In this document: positions 1 through 7,745 of the stretch, in pieces
How positions within the stretch are numbered: the stretch's first letter is position 1
Layout of the letters: each line of letters starts with the position of its first letter
Translations under genes and position numbers: made by a program
Source: Bacteroidales bacterium
GTDB taxonomy: Bacteria > Bacteroidota > Bacteroidia > Bacteroidales > UBA1402
Assembly: GCA_017446025.1 (NCBI GenBank)
Contig: JAFSRR010000087.1
Span: 1-52,504 of the forward strand
DNA length: 52,504 bases
Direction: 5' to 3'
Notes under the pieces: model-generated
Database searches by the model: none
What the model was told of the DNA's origin: nothing
The model's input: the letters and a program-made list of their open reading frames with translations, nothing else

Positions 1-816
1 GCCACAGCCTATGGTGTGGACTATGTCTGGGCTCCCGGCCAGGCCCCTGCCATCGAAGGCAAGTTCGCTTCGACGGCCGACCTGTTGGCTGCTCCCTTCC
101 GCCCGGTGGCCGAGACCCCGGTGGGCCGGCACAATCTGGAAATGATCGAGTATATGCTCGACAAGACCCGGGGCCGTCTGCCGCTTTCCTTCTGTGATTT
201 GCAGTCACCGCTCAACACACTGAGCAACATCATCGACACCAGCCAGTTCTATATGGATTTCTGCCTGGATCCCGATACGGTCAAGTCGGCCATGGACCGC
301 ACGGCCGACCTCATCGTCGACTACACCCGTCTGCAGCAACAGCTCATCGGCGATGCCCTGGTCAAGCCCGGTCACGGTTTCTCTTCCGCCCGCAGTTTCG
401 ACGGCCTGGGCCTGAGCGACGACAGTGTGACCATGCTTCCGGCCGACATGTACCTGGATCTGGCGGTGCCGGCCATGACCAAGGCCGGCGATGCTTTCGG
501 CGGCACGGTGTTCCATTCCTGCGGCAACTGGTCGGACAAGAAGGAAGTGATTGCCGGCATCCCCAACCTGAGGATGGCCGACGGTGCCTTCTCCCTGGCC
601 ACCGATCCGGGAGCCAACCCCACGGAAGGCTATGCCGACACCTTTGCCTCGACGGGCGTGGTGCTCAATACCCGCATCGTAGGCGATGCCGAACTGGTCG
701 AGAGCAAGGTGCGCGAGCTCTGGAAGCCCGGGATGAAGCTCATCGTGGTGACCTATTGCAAGACACCCGAGGAGCAAGCTTATGTGTATGATAGAATTCA
801 CGAGATATGTCAGTAG
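1..816 (+). CDS. URO-D family corrinoid methyltransferase (5' truncated by window edge)
   Basis: The frame is open from base 1 (ATAYGVDYVWAP...), so the true start lies upstream; the GTG at 16 is probably internal. The visible 271 residues match the C-terminal two thirds of the uroporphyrinogen decarboxylase fold used by MtaA/MtbA/CmuA-type cobamide methyltransferases. A zinc signature His-x-Cys ... Cys is visible: HSC at nt 514-522 and the cysteine of TYCK at nt 757-759. True heme UroD lacks this triad, so a methyl-transfer role is inferred. It differs clearly from the second methyltransferase at 2828-3826, suggesting that one demethylates a substrate and the other passes the methyl group on. 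Its 3' end overlaps the transporter gene by 10 bases, so the two are probably translationally coupled. The substrate is not known. Confidence 0.85.
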   Translation, partial: ATAYGVDYVWAPGQAPAIEGKFASTADLLAAPFRPVAETPVGRHNLEMIEYMLDKTRGRLPLSFCDLQSPLNTLSNIIDTSQFYMDFCLDPDTVKSAMDRTADLIVDYTRLQQQLIGDALVKPGHGFSSARSFDGLGLSDDSVTMLPADMYLDLAVPAMTKAGDAFGGTVFHSCGNWSDKKEVIAGIPNLRMADGAFSLATDPGANPTEGYADTFASTGVVLNTRIVGDAELVESKVRELWKPGMKLIVVTYCKTPEEQAYVYDRIHEICQ

Positions 817-2102
817 CCAGTCTTAAAGTGGGCAATTACCGTTGGCGGGTGGTTGCCTTGCTGTTTTTCGCCACCACCATCAATTACATCGACCGTCAGG
901 TGCTGGGCATGCTCAAGCCCTTCATTGCCGACGACCTGATGATTTCGGAAGCCGGTTACGGCTATATCGTCTCGGCCTTCCAGGCCGCCTATGCGCTGGG
1001 ACTGCTGTTTGTCGGCCGCCTGATTGACAAGTACGGCACCCGCGTCACCTATGCCATTTCCATTGCCATCTGGAGCCTGGCCGGCTGCTTCCATGCGGTC
1101 GCCCGCAATGCCTTCGGTTTCGGGATGGCCCGTTTCTTCCTGGGTTTGGGTGAATCGGGCAACTTCCCTTCGGCTGTGAAGGCTACGGCAGAATGGTTCC
1201 CCAAGAAGGAAAGGGCGTTGGCCACCGGCATCTTCAACTCCGGCAGCAACATCGGCGCCGTCGTGGCTCCGCTCATCGTGACCGGTGTCACCCTGAAGTG
1301 GGGTTGGCAGTGGGCCTTCATCATCACAGGTATGCTGGGCTTCATCTGGATGTTTTTCTGGCTGCCGATGTACAAACTGCCCAAACAGTCGCCCAAACTG
1401 AAACCGTCGGAGTTTGACTATATCAACCAGGACGGTGTCGAGGTCGAGACCAAAAAGGAAAAGGTGGCCTGGGGACAGCTGCTCAAATTCAAAGGCACCA
1501 TCGGTATCTGCCTGGCCCGTTTCGTCTGCGACTGGGTGTGGTGGTTCTTCCTGTTCTGGGCCCCCGATTTTCTGAACAAGACCCAAGGCGTCGATCTGCA
1601 GCACATGCAGTGGGCGCTGATCATCATCTATTCCTTTGCGGCATTCGGCGGCATCGCCGGCGGCGGCCTGTCATCGTGGCTCATCAAGCTGGGCCGTCCG
1701 GTGGCTTTCTCGCGCAAGGCGGCCATGCTGGTCTGCGCCCTGCTGGTCGTGCCGGTTGTCATCCTGCCTTCGTCCAAATCGATAGTCGTCGCCATCGCCC
1801 TGATCAGTCTGGCCACGTTTGCCCATCAGGGCTGGGCTTCCAATATCTACACCCTGGTATCGGACTATTATCCCAAGAACCTGGTTGCCACGCTGACCTC
1901 GCTGGCCGGTTTCTGCGGCTCGGTGGGCGGTGTGCTGGCTGCCTCCTTCGTGGGCAATATCCTGGAGATCACGGGCAGCTATTTCGTCGTCTTCCTCACG
2001 GCCGGCCTGGCCTACCTGGTCGCCTGGCTGATGCTGCAGATTTTCCTGCCCCGCAACGGACAGGTCTACAAGGCGGAAGACGCAGTGAAAGCAGAACAAT
2101 AA
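807..2102 (+). CDS. MFS transporter, anion:cation symporter family (hexuronate/organic-anion type)
   Basis: This 431-residue, roughly 12-helix inner-membrane protein opens with the segment typical of the ExuT/GudP-like ACS family: NYRWRVVALLFFATTINYID then RQVLGMLKP, followed by the loop motif GRLIDKYGTR between helices 2 and 3. Known members carry hexuronates, glucarate, phthalate-like and other carboxylated compounds with protons. The ATG at 807 lies inside the end of the upstream methyltransferase gene, 10 bases of overlap, and the corrinoid-protein gene follows 30 bases after its stop. That position argues that it imports the methylated, probably anionic, substrate of this operon. A simple galacturonate or glucuronate carrier is the main alternative, since pectin enzymes occur elsewhere in the window. 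Confidence 0.9.
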   Translation: MSVASLKVGNYRWRVVALLFFATTINYIDRQVLGMLKPFIADDLMISEAGYGYIVSAFQAAYALGLLFVGRLIDKYGTRVTYAISIAIWSLAGCFHAVARNAFGFGMARFFLGLGESGNFPSAVKATAEWFPKKERALATGIFNSGSNIGAVVAPLIVTGVTLKWGWQWAFIITGMLGFIWMFFWLPMYKLPKQSPKLKPSEFDYINQDGVEVETKKEKVAWGQLLKFKGTIGICLARFVCDWVWWFFLFWAPDFLNKTQGVDLQHMQWALIIIYSFAAFGGIAGGGLSSWLIKLGRPVAFSRKAAMLVCALLVVPVVILPSSKSIVVAIALISLATFAHQGWASNIYTLVSDYYPKNLVATLTSLAGFCGSVGGVLAASFVGNILEITGSYFVVFLTAGLAYLVAWLMLQIFLPRNGQVYKAEDAVKAEQ

Positions 2103-2132
2103 TTGTATCACCAACCAATATTTACAACCACC

Positions 2133-2810
2133 ATGAGTGAGATTCTAGACAAACTGTTCGAATGTGTCGAGTTCGGCAAGATCAATGCCGCATCGCCCTA
2201 TCCCCCTCAGTTGAAGGGGCAGGACGGCGCCTCCGAATACACACAGAAAGCTTTGGCCCAAGGGTTTTCTCCTGCCGAAATCATGGATACGGCCTTGATC
2301 CCTGCCATGACGAAGGTGGGCCAGAAGTTTTCCGAGAACAAAATCTTCGTTCCTCAGATGCTGCTGTCGGCCAAGGCAATGAATGCCGCACTGGTCTATA
2401 TCAAGCCGTATTTCTCTTCGGGCGAAATCAAGCGCAAAGGCACTTTCATCATGGGTACCGTCAACGGTGACTTGCACGATATCGGCAAGAACCTGGTGTG
2501 CATGATGGTCGAGGGCGCCGGCTGGGATGTGATCGACCTGGGTGTCGATGTGGGCCCCGAAAAATTTGTGGAAAGCCTCAAACAGCACCCCGATGCCTAC
2601 GTCGGTATGTCGGCATTGCTGACCACCACCATGCCCAACATGAAGATCATCATCGATGCCATCCGTGAGGTGAACCCCAAAACAAAGATCATCGTCGGCG
2701 GTGCTCCGGTATCGGCCGATTTCGCCGCTTCCATCGGCGCGGATGCCTATGCGGGCAATCCGCAGGAAGACGTGGAGGCCCTGGAGCGTTTCCGCGAAGA
2801 GTGCGCGTAG
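2133..2810 (+). CDS. Corrinoid (B12-binding) methyl-carrier protein, MtaC/MetH-like
   Basis: The product is a 225-residue cytosolic cobamide carrier. Residues 1-90 form the helical cap module (B12-binding_2), and residues about 100-225 the Rossmann-like B12-binding domain. The lower-ligand motif D113-L-H115-x-x-G118 (GDLHDIGKNL), S160-A-L162 and the G189-G190 pair are all present, so the protein should bind the cobamide base-off with His115 on cobalt. The size equals that of methanol- and methylamine-type corrinoid proteins. I chose the ATG at 2133; an in-frame TTG at 2103 would add ten residues that do not resemble the family. It lies 30 bases after the transporter gene and 17 before the MtaA-like methyltransferase, the usual arrangement of carrier with partner enzymes. 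Confidence 0.94.
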   Translation: MSEILDKLFECVEFGKINAASPYPPQLKGQDGASEYTQKALAQGFSPAEIMDTALIPAMTKVGQKFSENKIFVPQMLLSAKAMNAALVYIKPYFSSGEIKRKGTFIMGTVNGDLHDIGKNLVCMMVEGAGWDVIDLGVDVGPEKFVESLKQHPDAYVGMSALLTTTMPNMKIIIDAIREVNPKTKIIVGGAPVSADFAASIGADAYAGNPQEDVEALERFREECA

Positions 2811-2827
2811 GACATTGTTTCTGAAAA

Positions 2828-3826
2828 ATGAAGAAATGGATTGATGCGGTGCTGCAGTCGCCCAAAGTGGTGGCTGTGCCCATTATGACGCATCCTGGTA
2901 TCGAATATATCGGCAAGAGCGTGCGCGATGCCGTTTCAGACGGAGAAGTCCATTTTACCGCCGTGAAGAAGTTGGAGGAGTTGTATCCTTCGGCGGCTTG
3001 CTGCACCATCATGGACCTGACTGTCGAGGCGGAAGCCTTCGGCGCGCCCATCAATCTGCCCGAGCACGAGATTCCGACCGTGTCGGGCCGACTGGTGAGC
3101 ACTTACGACGAGGTGGCCGCCCTGCAGGTGCCCGATCTGACGGCCGGGCGTGTGCCCCAGTACCTGCTGGCCAACCGGCTTTGTGCCCAGTTTGTCAAAG
3201 ACCGTCCGGTGTTTGGAGGTTGTATCGGCCCCTTCTCGCTGGCCGGCCGCTTGTTCGACATGAGCGAAATCATGACGGCCATCTATATCGAACCCGATAC
3301 GATCAACCTGCTGCTCGACAAGTGCACCCAGTTCATCACCGCCTACTGCCAGGCCATCAAGCAGGCCGGTTCCGACGGTGTGGTCATGGCTGAGCCGGCC
3401 GCCGGTCTCTTGTCCGACAATGATGCCCTGCTGTTTTCGACCGAGTATGTCAAGCAGATTGTCGCAGCCGTCCAGGACGACAGTTTCACGGTGATATTGC
3501 ACAACTGCGGTAACACGGGGCATTGCACCAACTCGATGGTGCAGAGCGGCGCCCGGGCCCTGCATTTCGGCAACAAGGCCGATATGGGCCAGGTCATTGC
3601 CGATGTGCCCGACGATATCATCGTCATGGGCAACCTCGACCCTGTCACGACGTTCAAGCAGGCTACCCCCGAGGAGGTGAAAAACCTCACATCCAAACTC
3701 CTGCGGAAAATGACCGGCCATGCCAATTTCGTGGTGTCTTCGGGCTGCGACCTGCCGCCACATGTCCCGCACGACAATATCAATGCCTTCTTTTCTGCGG
3801 TGGCGGAGTTTAATGCATCAATCTAA
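2828..3826 (+). CDS. MtaA/CmuA-like methylcobamide methyltransferase (URO-D fold)
   Basis: This full-length 332-residue URO-D-family protein has the zinc triad of MtaA/MtbA/CmuA enzymes: H225-N-C227 and C307 in the SSGCDLPP segment. Family members move the methyl group between a corrinoid protein and a thiol (coenzyme M in methanogens) or a folate. No coenzyme M genes are visible, so the acceptor here could be homocysteine or tetrahydrofolate; that is inference. The SGCDLPP ending is the one seen in second-step enzymes, so I assign it tentatively as methyltransferase II, acting on the corrinoid protein encoded 17 bases upstream. The activation-domain gene follows after 2 bases. Confidence 0.9.
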   Translation: MKKWIDAVLQSPKVVAVPIMTHPGIEYIGKSVRDAVSDGEVHFTAVKKLEELYPSAACCTIMDLTVEAEAFGAPINLPEHEIPTVSGRLVSTYDEVAALQVPDLTAGRVPQYLLANRLCAQFVKDRPVFGGCIGPFSLAGRLFDMSEIMTAIYIEPDTINLLLDKCTQFITAYCQAIKQAGSDGVVMAEPAAGLLSDNDALLFSTEYVKQIVAAVQDDSFTVILHNCGNTGHCTNSMVQSGARALHFGNKADMGQVIADVPDDIIVMGNLDPVTTFKQATPEEVKNLTSKLLRKMTGHANFVVSSGCDLPPHVPHDNINAFFSAVAEFNASI

Positions 3827-3828
3827 GC

Positions 3829-4527
3829 GTGGAAACAGAATTCAGGACATATGAATTCCCGATTGCGGAGGTGTTGCCGACCATGGACCAGTTGGCCGAC
3901 TTCCTGCATCTTGACGACGAGCAGCATCCGGCCTGGCAGTTTGCCAGCGATAAACTGGAGGAAATCCGTTCCCTGGGATTGAAAGCCGAAGGCTGCTACC
4001 GTTTTTTCCCCGTTGAAAAACTGGATATCAGGGAAGGGACCGTTGCTTTCCCGCAGGGTGTGCTGTCTCCCCGCCCGCAAGTGTGCGGCTATCTGAGAGA
4101 CAGTGCCCAGGCGGCTCTTTTCCTTTGCACGGCAGGTTTCTATTTTACCGACGAATCCCACGCCTACAACAGCCGCGATGAAATCCTCGAAGGCTACATT
4201 GTCGATGCGATGGGTTCCTGTTCGGTCGAAAACGCCATGGACCGGATCCAGCAGCAACTGAGCCGGGAGATGGAGGCACGCGGCCTGCATATTTCCAACC
4301 GCTACAGTCCGGGCTATTGCAACTGGCCCCTGGCCGACCAGAAAAACCTGTTTGCCCTGATGGAAGGGCAGCCCACCCCCGTCCGCTTGAGCGAGTCGTG
4401 CCTGATGGCTCCCATCAAATCGGTAAGCGGCATCATAGGCATCGGAGAGAAAGTGAAAAAACGGGAGTACGGCTGTGCCATCTGCAACAACAGCACGTGT
4501 ATCTACAGACGCCTGGTCCACAAATGA
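3829..4527 (+). CDS. Stand-alone MetH activation-domain-like protein (corrinoid reactivation)
   Basis: The 232-residue protein resembles the C-terminal, SAM-binding activation domain of cobalamin-dependent methionine synthase (PF02965). It has NRYSPGYCNWPL (MetH: R-x-SPGY) and RLSESCLMAPIKSVSGIIGI, matching the SAM and cobalamin contact regions. In MetH this domain rescues accidentally oxidised Co(II) by reductive methylation with SAM. Encoded free beside a corrinoid protein, it probably does the same for that carrier. An added C216-x2-C219-x4-C224 near the C-terminus could bind a metal or iron-sulfur cluster. The start is a GTG two bases after the previous stop; the next in-frame ATG (3883) would remove the N-terminal 18 residues. 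A split MetH subunit is the main alternative. Confidence 0.82.
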   Translation: METEFRTYEFPIAEVLPTMDQLADFLHLDDEQHPAWQFASDKLEEIRSLGLKAEGCYRFFPVEKLDIREGTVAFPQGVLSPRPQVCGYLRDSAQAALFLCTAGFYFTDESHAYNSRDEILEGYIVDAMGSCSVENAMDRIQQQLSREMEARGLHISNRYSPGYCNWPLADQKNLFALMEGQPTPVRLSESCLMAPIKSVSGIIGIGEKVKKREYGCAICNNSTCIYRRLVHK

Positions 4528-4542
4528 CCGGGCGTTTTTTTT
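4510..4542 (+). terminator. Intrinsic terminator of the methyltransferase operon
   Basis: A nine-pair stem, CGCCTGGTC (4510-4518) with GACCGGGCG (4526-4534), one pair being G-U, has a seven-base loop and is followed directly by eight T (4535-4542). The stem spans the last codons and the stop codon of the activation-domain gene, so the transcript ends almost immediately after translation does. The convergent hydrolase gene ends at 4569. Confidence 0.88.
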
Positions 4543-4568
4543 GAGCCGGAATTGAGTTGACAGTGTCG

Positions 4569-5435
4569 TCAGGCAGGCTGCCAGTTTCCTTTTGCTTCGG
4601 AGGGGTAGCGCACAGCGGCCGAGATGTGGCCGTTCTGCTGTCTGAGGGTGGCGGAGGCTGTGCAGGCATCGTGGTAGAAAACCAGGCGGCTGTCGGTCGC
4701 GGCGGCCTGCTGCAGGATCCGCATCTTTTCTTCGGCCGATTCCAGCGCATGGTTGTCAATGGCGGCGATGCAACCCTGGCTGATGTGCAGGCACATGGGA
4801 ATGACATCGCCCGAGAAGCAAAGGTTGCCCTGCGGCGTCTCGACAAAGGAAACCAGCTGGTCGCAGGTATGCCCCTGGGCGATGCGAAGACGCAGTCCGG
4901 GAAACAATTCAAAACCGTTTTCGGGTTCGTCTTCGGGGCGGAGCAGTTGCAACAGGCCGGCCTCATGGACAGCCTGCATGTTTTCTGTCAGATAGGCATC
5001 GCTTTCCCAGAATTTGGGATGGAGTGAATTCTCCCATTGCCCTGCGGTGGTCCAGTGACGGGCCCGGGGGAAGGTCATCACCACCCGGCCGTCGGCCGCC
5101 TGTTTGGTGCAACCGCCGCAATGGTCGAAATGCAGGTGGCTCAAGACTACATCGGTGATGTCTTCGGGACGGTAGCCCTGGGCTTCGAGCGCCTTTTCAA
5201 TGTCCACCAGGTCGTGGAAGCGGTAGTAGGTCATGCCGATGGGTTTCAGGCCCACCCCGGTGTCGAAAAGCACTTTCCGCTGCCCGAAATCCACCAGCAG
5301 GCAGCGCATGGCCAGCGGGCAGCGATTCTCTTCATCGACGGGGTATTTGCTGCTCCAGACTTTGCGCGACATGACGCCGAACATGGCGCCTCCGTCGGTA
5401 GAAAAAAATCCGCTCTCTATGGTGAAGAATCTCAT
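4569..5435 (-). CDS. MBL-fold metal-dependent hydrolase
   Basis: The 288-residue metallo-beta-lactamase-fold protein has the dinuclear zinc set: H100-L-H102-F-D104-H105, H189 (QGHTCDQL), D210 (FSGDVIP) and H255 (FYHDA). No signal peptide is seen, so it is probably cytosolic. The closest general type is the quorum-lactonase-like/alkyl-hydrolase branch, but the substrate cannot be read from sequence. The reading frame stays open far upstream across rfbD (to 6245), but family-like sequence begins at the ATG at 5435 (MRFFTIESGFF). It converges on the corrinoid operon and is divergent from rfbD, so a functional link with either is not established. Confidence 0.88.
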   Translation of the reverse strand: MRFFTIESGFFSTDGGAMFGVMSRKVWSSKYPVDEENRCPLAMRCLLVDFGQRKVLFDTGVGLKPIGMTYYRFHDLVDIEKALEAQGYRPEDITDVVLSHLHFDHCGGCTKQAADGRVVMTFPRARHWTTAGQWENSLHPKFWESDAYLTENMQAVHEAGLLQLLRPEDEPENGFELFPGLRLRIAQGHTCDQLVSFVETPQGNLCFSGDVIPMCLHISQGCIAAIDNHALESAEEKMRILQQAAATDSRLVFYHDACTASATLRQQNGHISAAVRYPSEAKGNWQPA

Positions 5436-5546
5436 GATTTCCCTATATTTGTCAGTTGTTTCGCACTTGCCCGGCCCGGCCGGCAACCGGGCCATCGACC
5501 CACGGCAGGGAGGCTTGGAATGCTGCGACAAAAATAAGGAATTAAT
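5436..5546. promoter_or_regulatory. Divergent promoter region, MBL hydrolase / rfbD
   Basis: Two Bacteroidota -7 type boxes face outward: TATATTTG at 5444-5451 (plus, toward rfbD) and TATTTTTG on the minus strand at 5536-5529 (toward the hydrolase). Each would give a leader of about 90 bases. Neither has a convincing TTG at the -33 position, so both are weak calls. A GC-rich inverted repeat (GCCCGG 5469-5474 with CCGGGC 5487-5492) lies between them. Confidence 0.35.
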
Positions 5547-6419
5547 ATGGAAAAGAAAACGATATTGGTCACCGGTGCCAACGGCCAGCTGGGCAATGAA
5601 CTCAGGGCTTTGGCACCGCAGTATCCCGACTTCAGGTTTGAGTTTGTCGATATCCAGGAGCTGGATCTCTGCGATGCCCACGCGGTGGCCGACCATATCG
5701 AGCGTCTGCGTCCCGCCTACCTGATCAACTGCGCCGCCTACACAGCCGTGGACAAGGCCGAAAGCGATGTGGCGCTCTGCTGGCGGGTGAACCGCGATGC
5801 CGTGGAAAACCTGGCCAAGTCGGCATCCCTGTGCGGTTGCCGCTGCCTGCATATTTCCACCGATTATGTCTTCGACGGCAAGGACCCGGGCCGCCCCTAT
5901 CTCGAGACCGACCCCACGGGCCCTGTTTCGGTCTATGGACAAAGCAAGCTGGCCGGAGAGGAAGTGCTGCTCAAGTATTGCCCCGATGCGGTGATCTTGC
6001 GCACAGCCTGGCTGTATTCGCCTTTTGGCAACAACTTTGTCAAGACCATGCTCCGGCTGGGCCGGGAGGGCCGCGACCTGCGTGTGGTGAGCGACCAACT
6101 GGGCACGCCCACCTATGCCGCCGACCTGGCTGCTGCCCTGATGGCCATCGTCGTTTCGGCCGAAGACGGGAAGTACGCCCCGGGCATCTATCATTTCACC
6201 GACGAGGGCAGCTGCTCGTGGTATGAGTTCACCCGCGAAATCCACCGCCAGGCCGGCATCTCGGTCTCTGTCACCCCGGTTTCGACGGCCGAATATCCCA
6301 CGGCGGCCATGCGCCCGGCCTACAGCATCCTGGACAAGACCAAGATAAAAATGACCTACGGCCTGCAGATTCCCGACTGGAAGGAAAGCCTGGCCTGCTG
6401 TCTGAAACGTATGGACTGA
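5547..6419 (+). CDS. rfbD: dTDP-4-dehydrorhamnose reductase
   Basis: The protein (290 residues) is an extended short-chain dehydrogenase. It has the NAD(P)-binding GANGQLG near the N-terminus, the active-site region ISTDYVFDG, the catalytic Y-x3-K in VYGQSKLAGE, and RTAWLYSPFGNNFVKTML, all diagnostic of RmlD. It catalyses the last step of dTDP-L-rhamnose synthesis, reducing dTDP-4-dehydro-L-rhamnose with NADPH. The other three rml genes are not in this window. The product would feed surface glycans such as those assembled by the cluster at 19921-28462; the GT2 at 23595 resembles rhamnosyltransferases. The GH105 gene begins 16 bases downstream and may be co-transcribed. Confidence 0.95.
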   Translation: MEKKTILVTGANGQLGNELRALAPQYPDFRFEFVDIQELDLCDAHAVADHIERLRPAYLINCAAYTAVDKAESDVALCWRVNRDAVENLAKSASLCGCRCLHISTDYVFDGKDPGRPYLETDPTGPVSVYGQSKLAGEEVLLKYCPDAVILRTAWLYSPFGNNFVKTMLRLGREGRDLRVVSDQLGTPTYAADLAAALMAIVVSAEDGKYAPGIYHFTDEGSCSWYEFTREIHRQAGISVSVTPVSTAEYPTAAMRPAYSILDKTKIKMTYGLQIPDWKESLACCLKRMD

Positions 6420-6435
6420 TTAAAGATTCAATCGC

Positions 6436-7659
6436 ATGAAAAGAACCATATTCTGCCTGTTGGCTGCCAGCCTGATGCTGGCCTCCTGCCAACCGAAAAA
6501 GGTCCGTCTCTGGGACCGCCCCTCACAGCCGCTTTCGGTGTGGATGGCCCAAAGCGAGTTGCAGCGTCATCCCGACGCCACCACCCTGGACAACATGCAG
6601 GGCCGCTACAAATGGAACTACACCTCGAGCATCGAAATGCTTTCATTCCTCGATCTCTTCCGCGCCACCGGCGACAGTTGCTATTGGAACTATGTGCAGC
6701 AGTTTGTCGATTCGATGATCGGACCTGAGGGGGAAATCAGGACCTACAAATTTTCGAACTTCAACCTGGACCATGTCTGCCCCGGTCGTCTGCTCTTCGA
6801 TTTCTGGGGCAAAACCGGCGACAAGAGATATCGCCTGGCTATGAACACCCTGTTCGAGCAGTTGCAGCAACAGCCGCGCACATCGGACGGAGGCTTCTGG
6901 CACAAGCAGGTGTATCCCTGGCAAATGTGGCTCGACGGTCTGTACATGGGTGAGCCGTTCTATGCTCGCTACACTTCGTATTTTGTTCCCCAGGAAAACC
7001 GTCAGCCATACTATGACGACATTGTCCACCAGATCGTGACCGTGGCCAGGCATACCTACGATCCCGAGACCCGTCTCTACCGTCATGGCTGGGATGAGAG
7101 TCGCGAGATGTTCTGGGCCGATTCCATCACCGGCCAGTCGGCCCACTGCTGGAGTCGCGGCCTGGGCTGGTATGTCATGGCCCTTTGCGATGTGCTCGAC
7201 TATCTGCCTGAAGGGGCCGGCCGCGATTCGGTGGCCGATATCCTGAAGGACATCCTCTATGTGCTGCCCGACTATGCCGACCATGGCACGAAAATGTGGT
7301 ATCAGGTGCTCGACTGTCCGGGCCGGAAAGGCAATTATTTGGAATCGACCGGCTCGATCATGTTTGTCTATGCTCTGTTGAAATGTGTCAGGACGGGTAT
7401 CCTCTCCGAGAAGTACACCTTCCTGGCCAAGGATTGGTATCGCAACTTTGTCAAGTGCTTTGTCCGGGAGAATTCCGACGGCACCCTCTCTATCACATAC
7501 TGCTGTGCCGGTGCTGGCCTGGGCGGGGCGGCGCATCGCAGCGGCAAGTTCGACTACTATGTCAACGAGACGCAGATCATCGAGAACGACAGCAAGGCAG
7601 TCGGCCCCTTTATCTGGGCTTCGATGATGTACGAAGACCTGGTCCGCGAGGGAAAATAA
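6436..7659 (+). CDS. GH105 unsaturated rhamnogalacturonyl hydrolase, lipoprotein
   Basis: The 407-residue protein begins with a lipoprotein signal (MKRTIFCLLAASLMLASC, lipobox cysteine at 18), so it is membrane anchored outside the cytoplasm. The rest is an alpha/alpha-barrel of the YteR/RhiN type: KQVYPWQMWLDGLYMGEPF holds the expected active-site Asp, and WSRGLGWYVMALCDVLDYLP and the GSIMFVYAL stretch are family hallmarks. Such enzymes hydrate the 4,5-unsaturated uronic acid left by pectate or rhamnogalacturonan lyases, releasing a keto-sugar. No SusC/SusD pair accompanies it, so it is not part of a canonical polysaccharide utilisation locus here. Substrate (rhamnogalacturonan versus other unsaturated glycans, GH88-like) is inferred. 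Confidence 0.9.
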   Translation: MKRTIFCLLAASLMLASCQPKKVRLWDRPSQPLSVWMAQSELQRHPDATTLDNMQGRYKWNYTSSIEMLSFLDLFRATGDSCYWNYVQQFVDSMIGPEGEIRTYKFSNFNLDHVCPGRLLFDFWGKTGDKRYRLAMNTLFEQLQQQPRTSDGGFWHKQVYPWQMWLDGLYMGEPFYARYTSYFVPQENRQPYYDDIVHQIVTVARHTYDPETRLYRHGWDESREMFWADSITGQSAHCWSRGLGWYVMALCDVLDYLPEGAGRDSVADILKDILYVLPDYADHGTKMWYQVLDCPGRKGNYLESTGSIMFVYALLKCVRTGILSEKYTFLAKDWYRNFVKCFVRENSDGTLSITYCCAGAGLGGAAHRSGKFDYYVNETQIIENDSKAVGPFIWASMMYEDLVREGK

Positions 7660-7663
7660 TTTT

Positions 7664-7694
7664 TTGGAGAAACATCTTCTATATGCTATATTTG
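7664..7694 (+). promoter_or_regulatory. mdh promoter (Bacteroidota type)
   Basis: TTG at 7664-7666 (within TTTTTG), a 20-base spacer and TATATTTG at 7687-7694 match the Bacteroidota TTG/TAnnTTTG consensus. The leader to the mdh ATG is about 45 bases and AT-rich. The box starts just after the GH105 stop codon, so mdh has its own start of transcription. Confidence 0.75.
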
Positions 7695-7745
7695 CTACCC
7701 CGATAGAAAAAAATAGAATCGTCTAATAATCAAACTATAAGCATT

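Noticed and set aside
2103..2132. TTG start that would lengthen the corrinoid protein by ten residues.
   Set aside because: The ATG at 2133 begins the family-like sequence; the added residues are unrelated.
1..4527. Interpretation of the URO-D proteins as heme-pathway uroporphyrinogen decarboxylases.
   Set aside because: Both have the HxC...C zinc triad and lie with a corrinoid carrier and an activation domain; no other heme gene is present.
5467..5493. GC-rich inverted repeats that could form two alternative hairpins between the MBL and rfbD genes.
   Set aside because: No T-run follows and the arrangement is divergent, so it is not a terminator. A riboswitch or operator cannot be supported.
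4569..6245. A minus-strand frame of 558 codons covering both the MBL hydrolase and the antisense of rfbD.
   Set aside because: Only the part downstream of the ATG at 5435 looks like an MBL protein. The upstream half is low-complexity antisense of rfbD.
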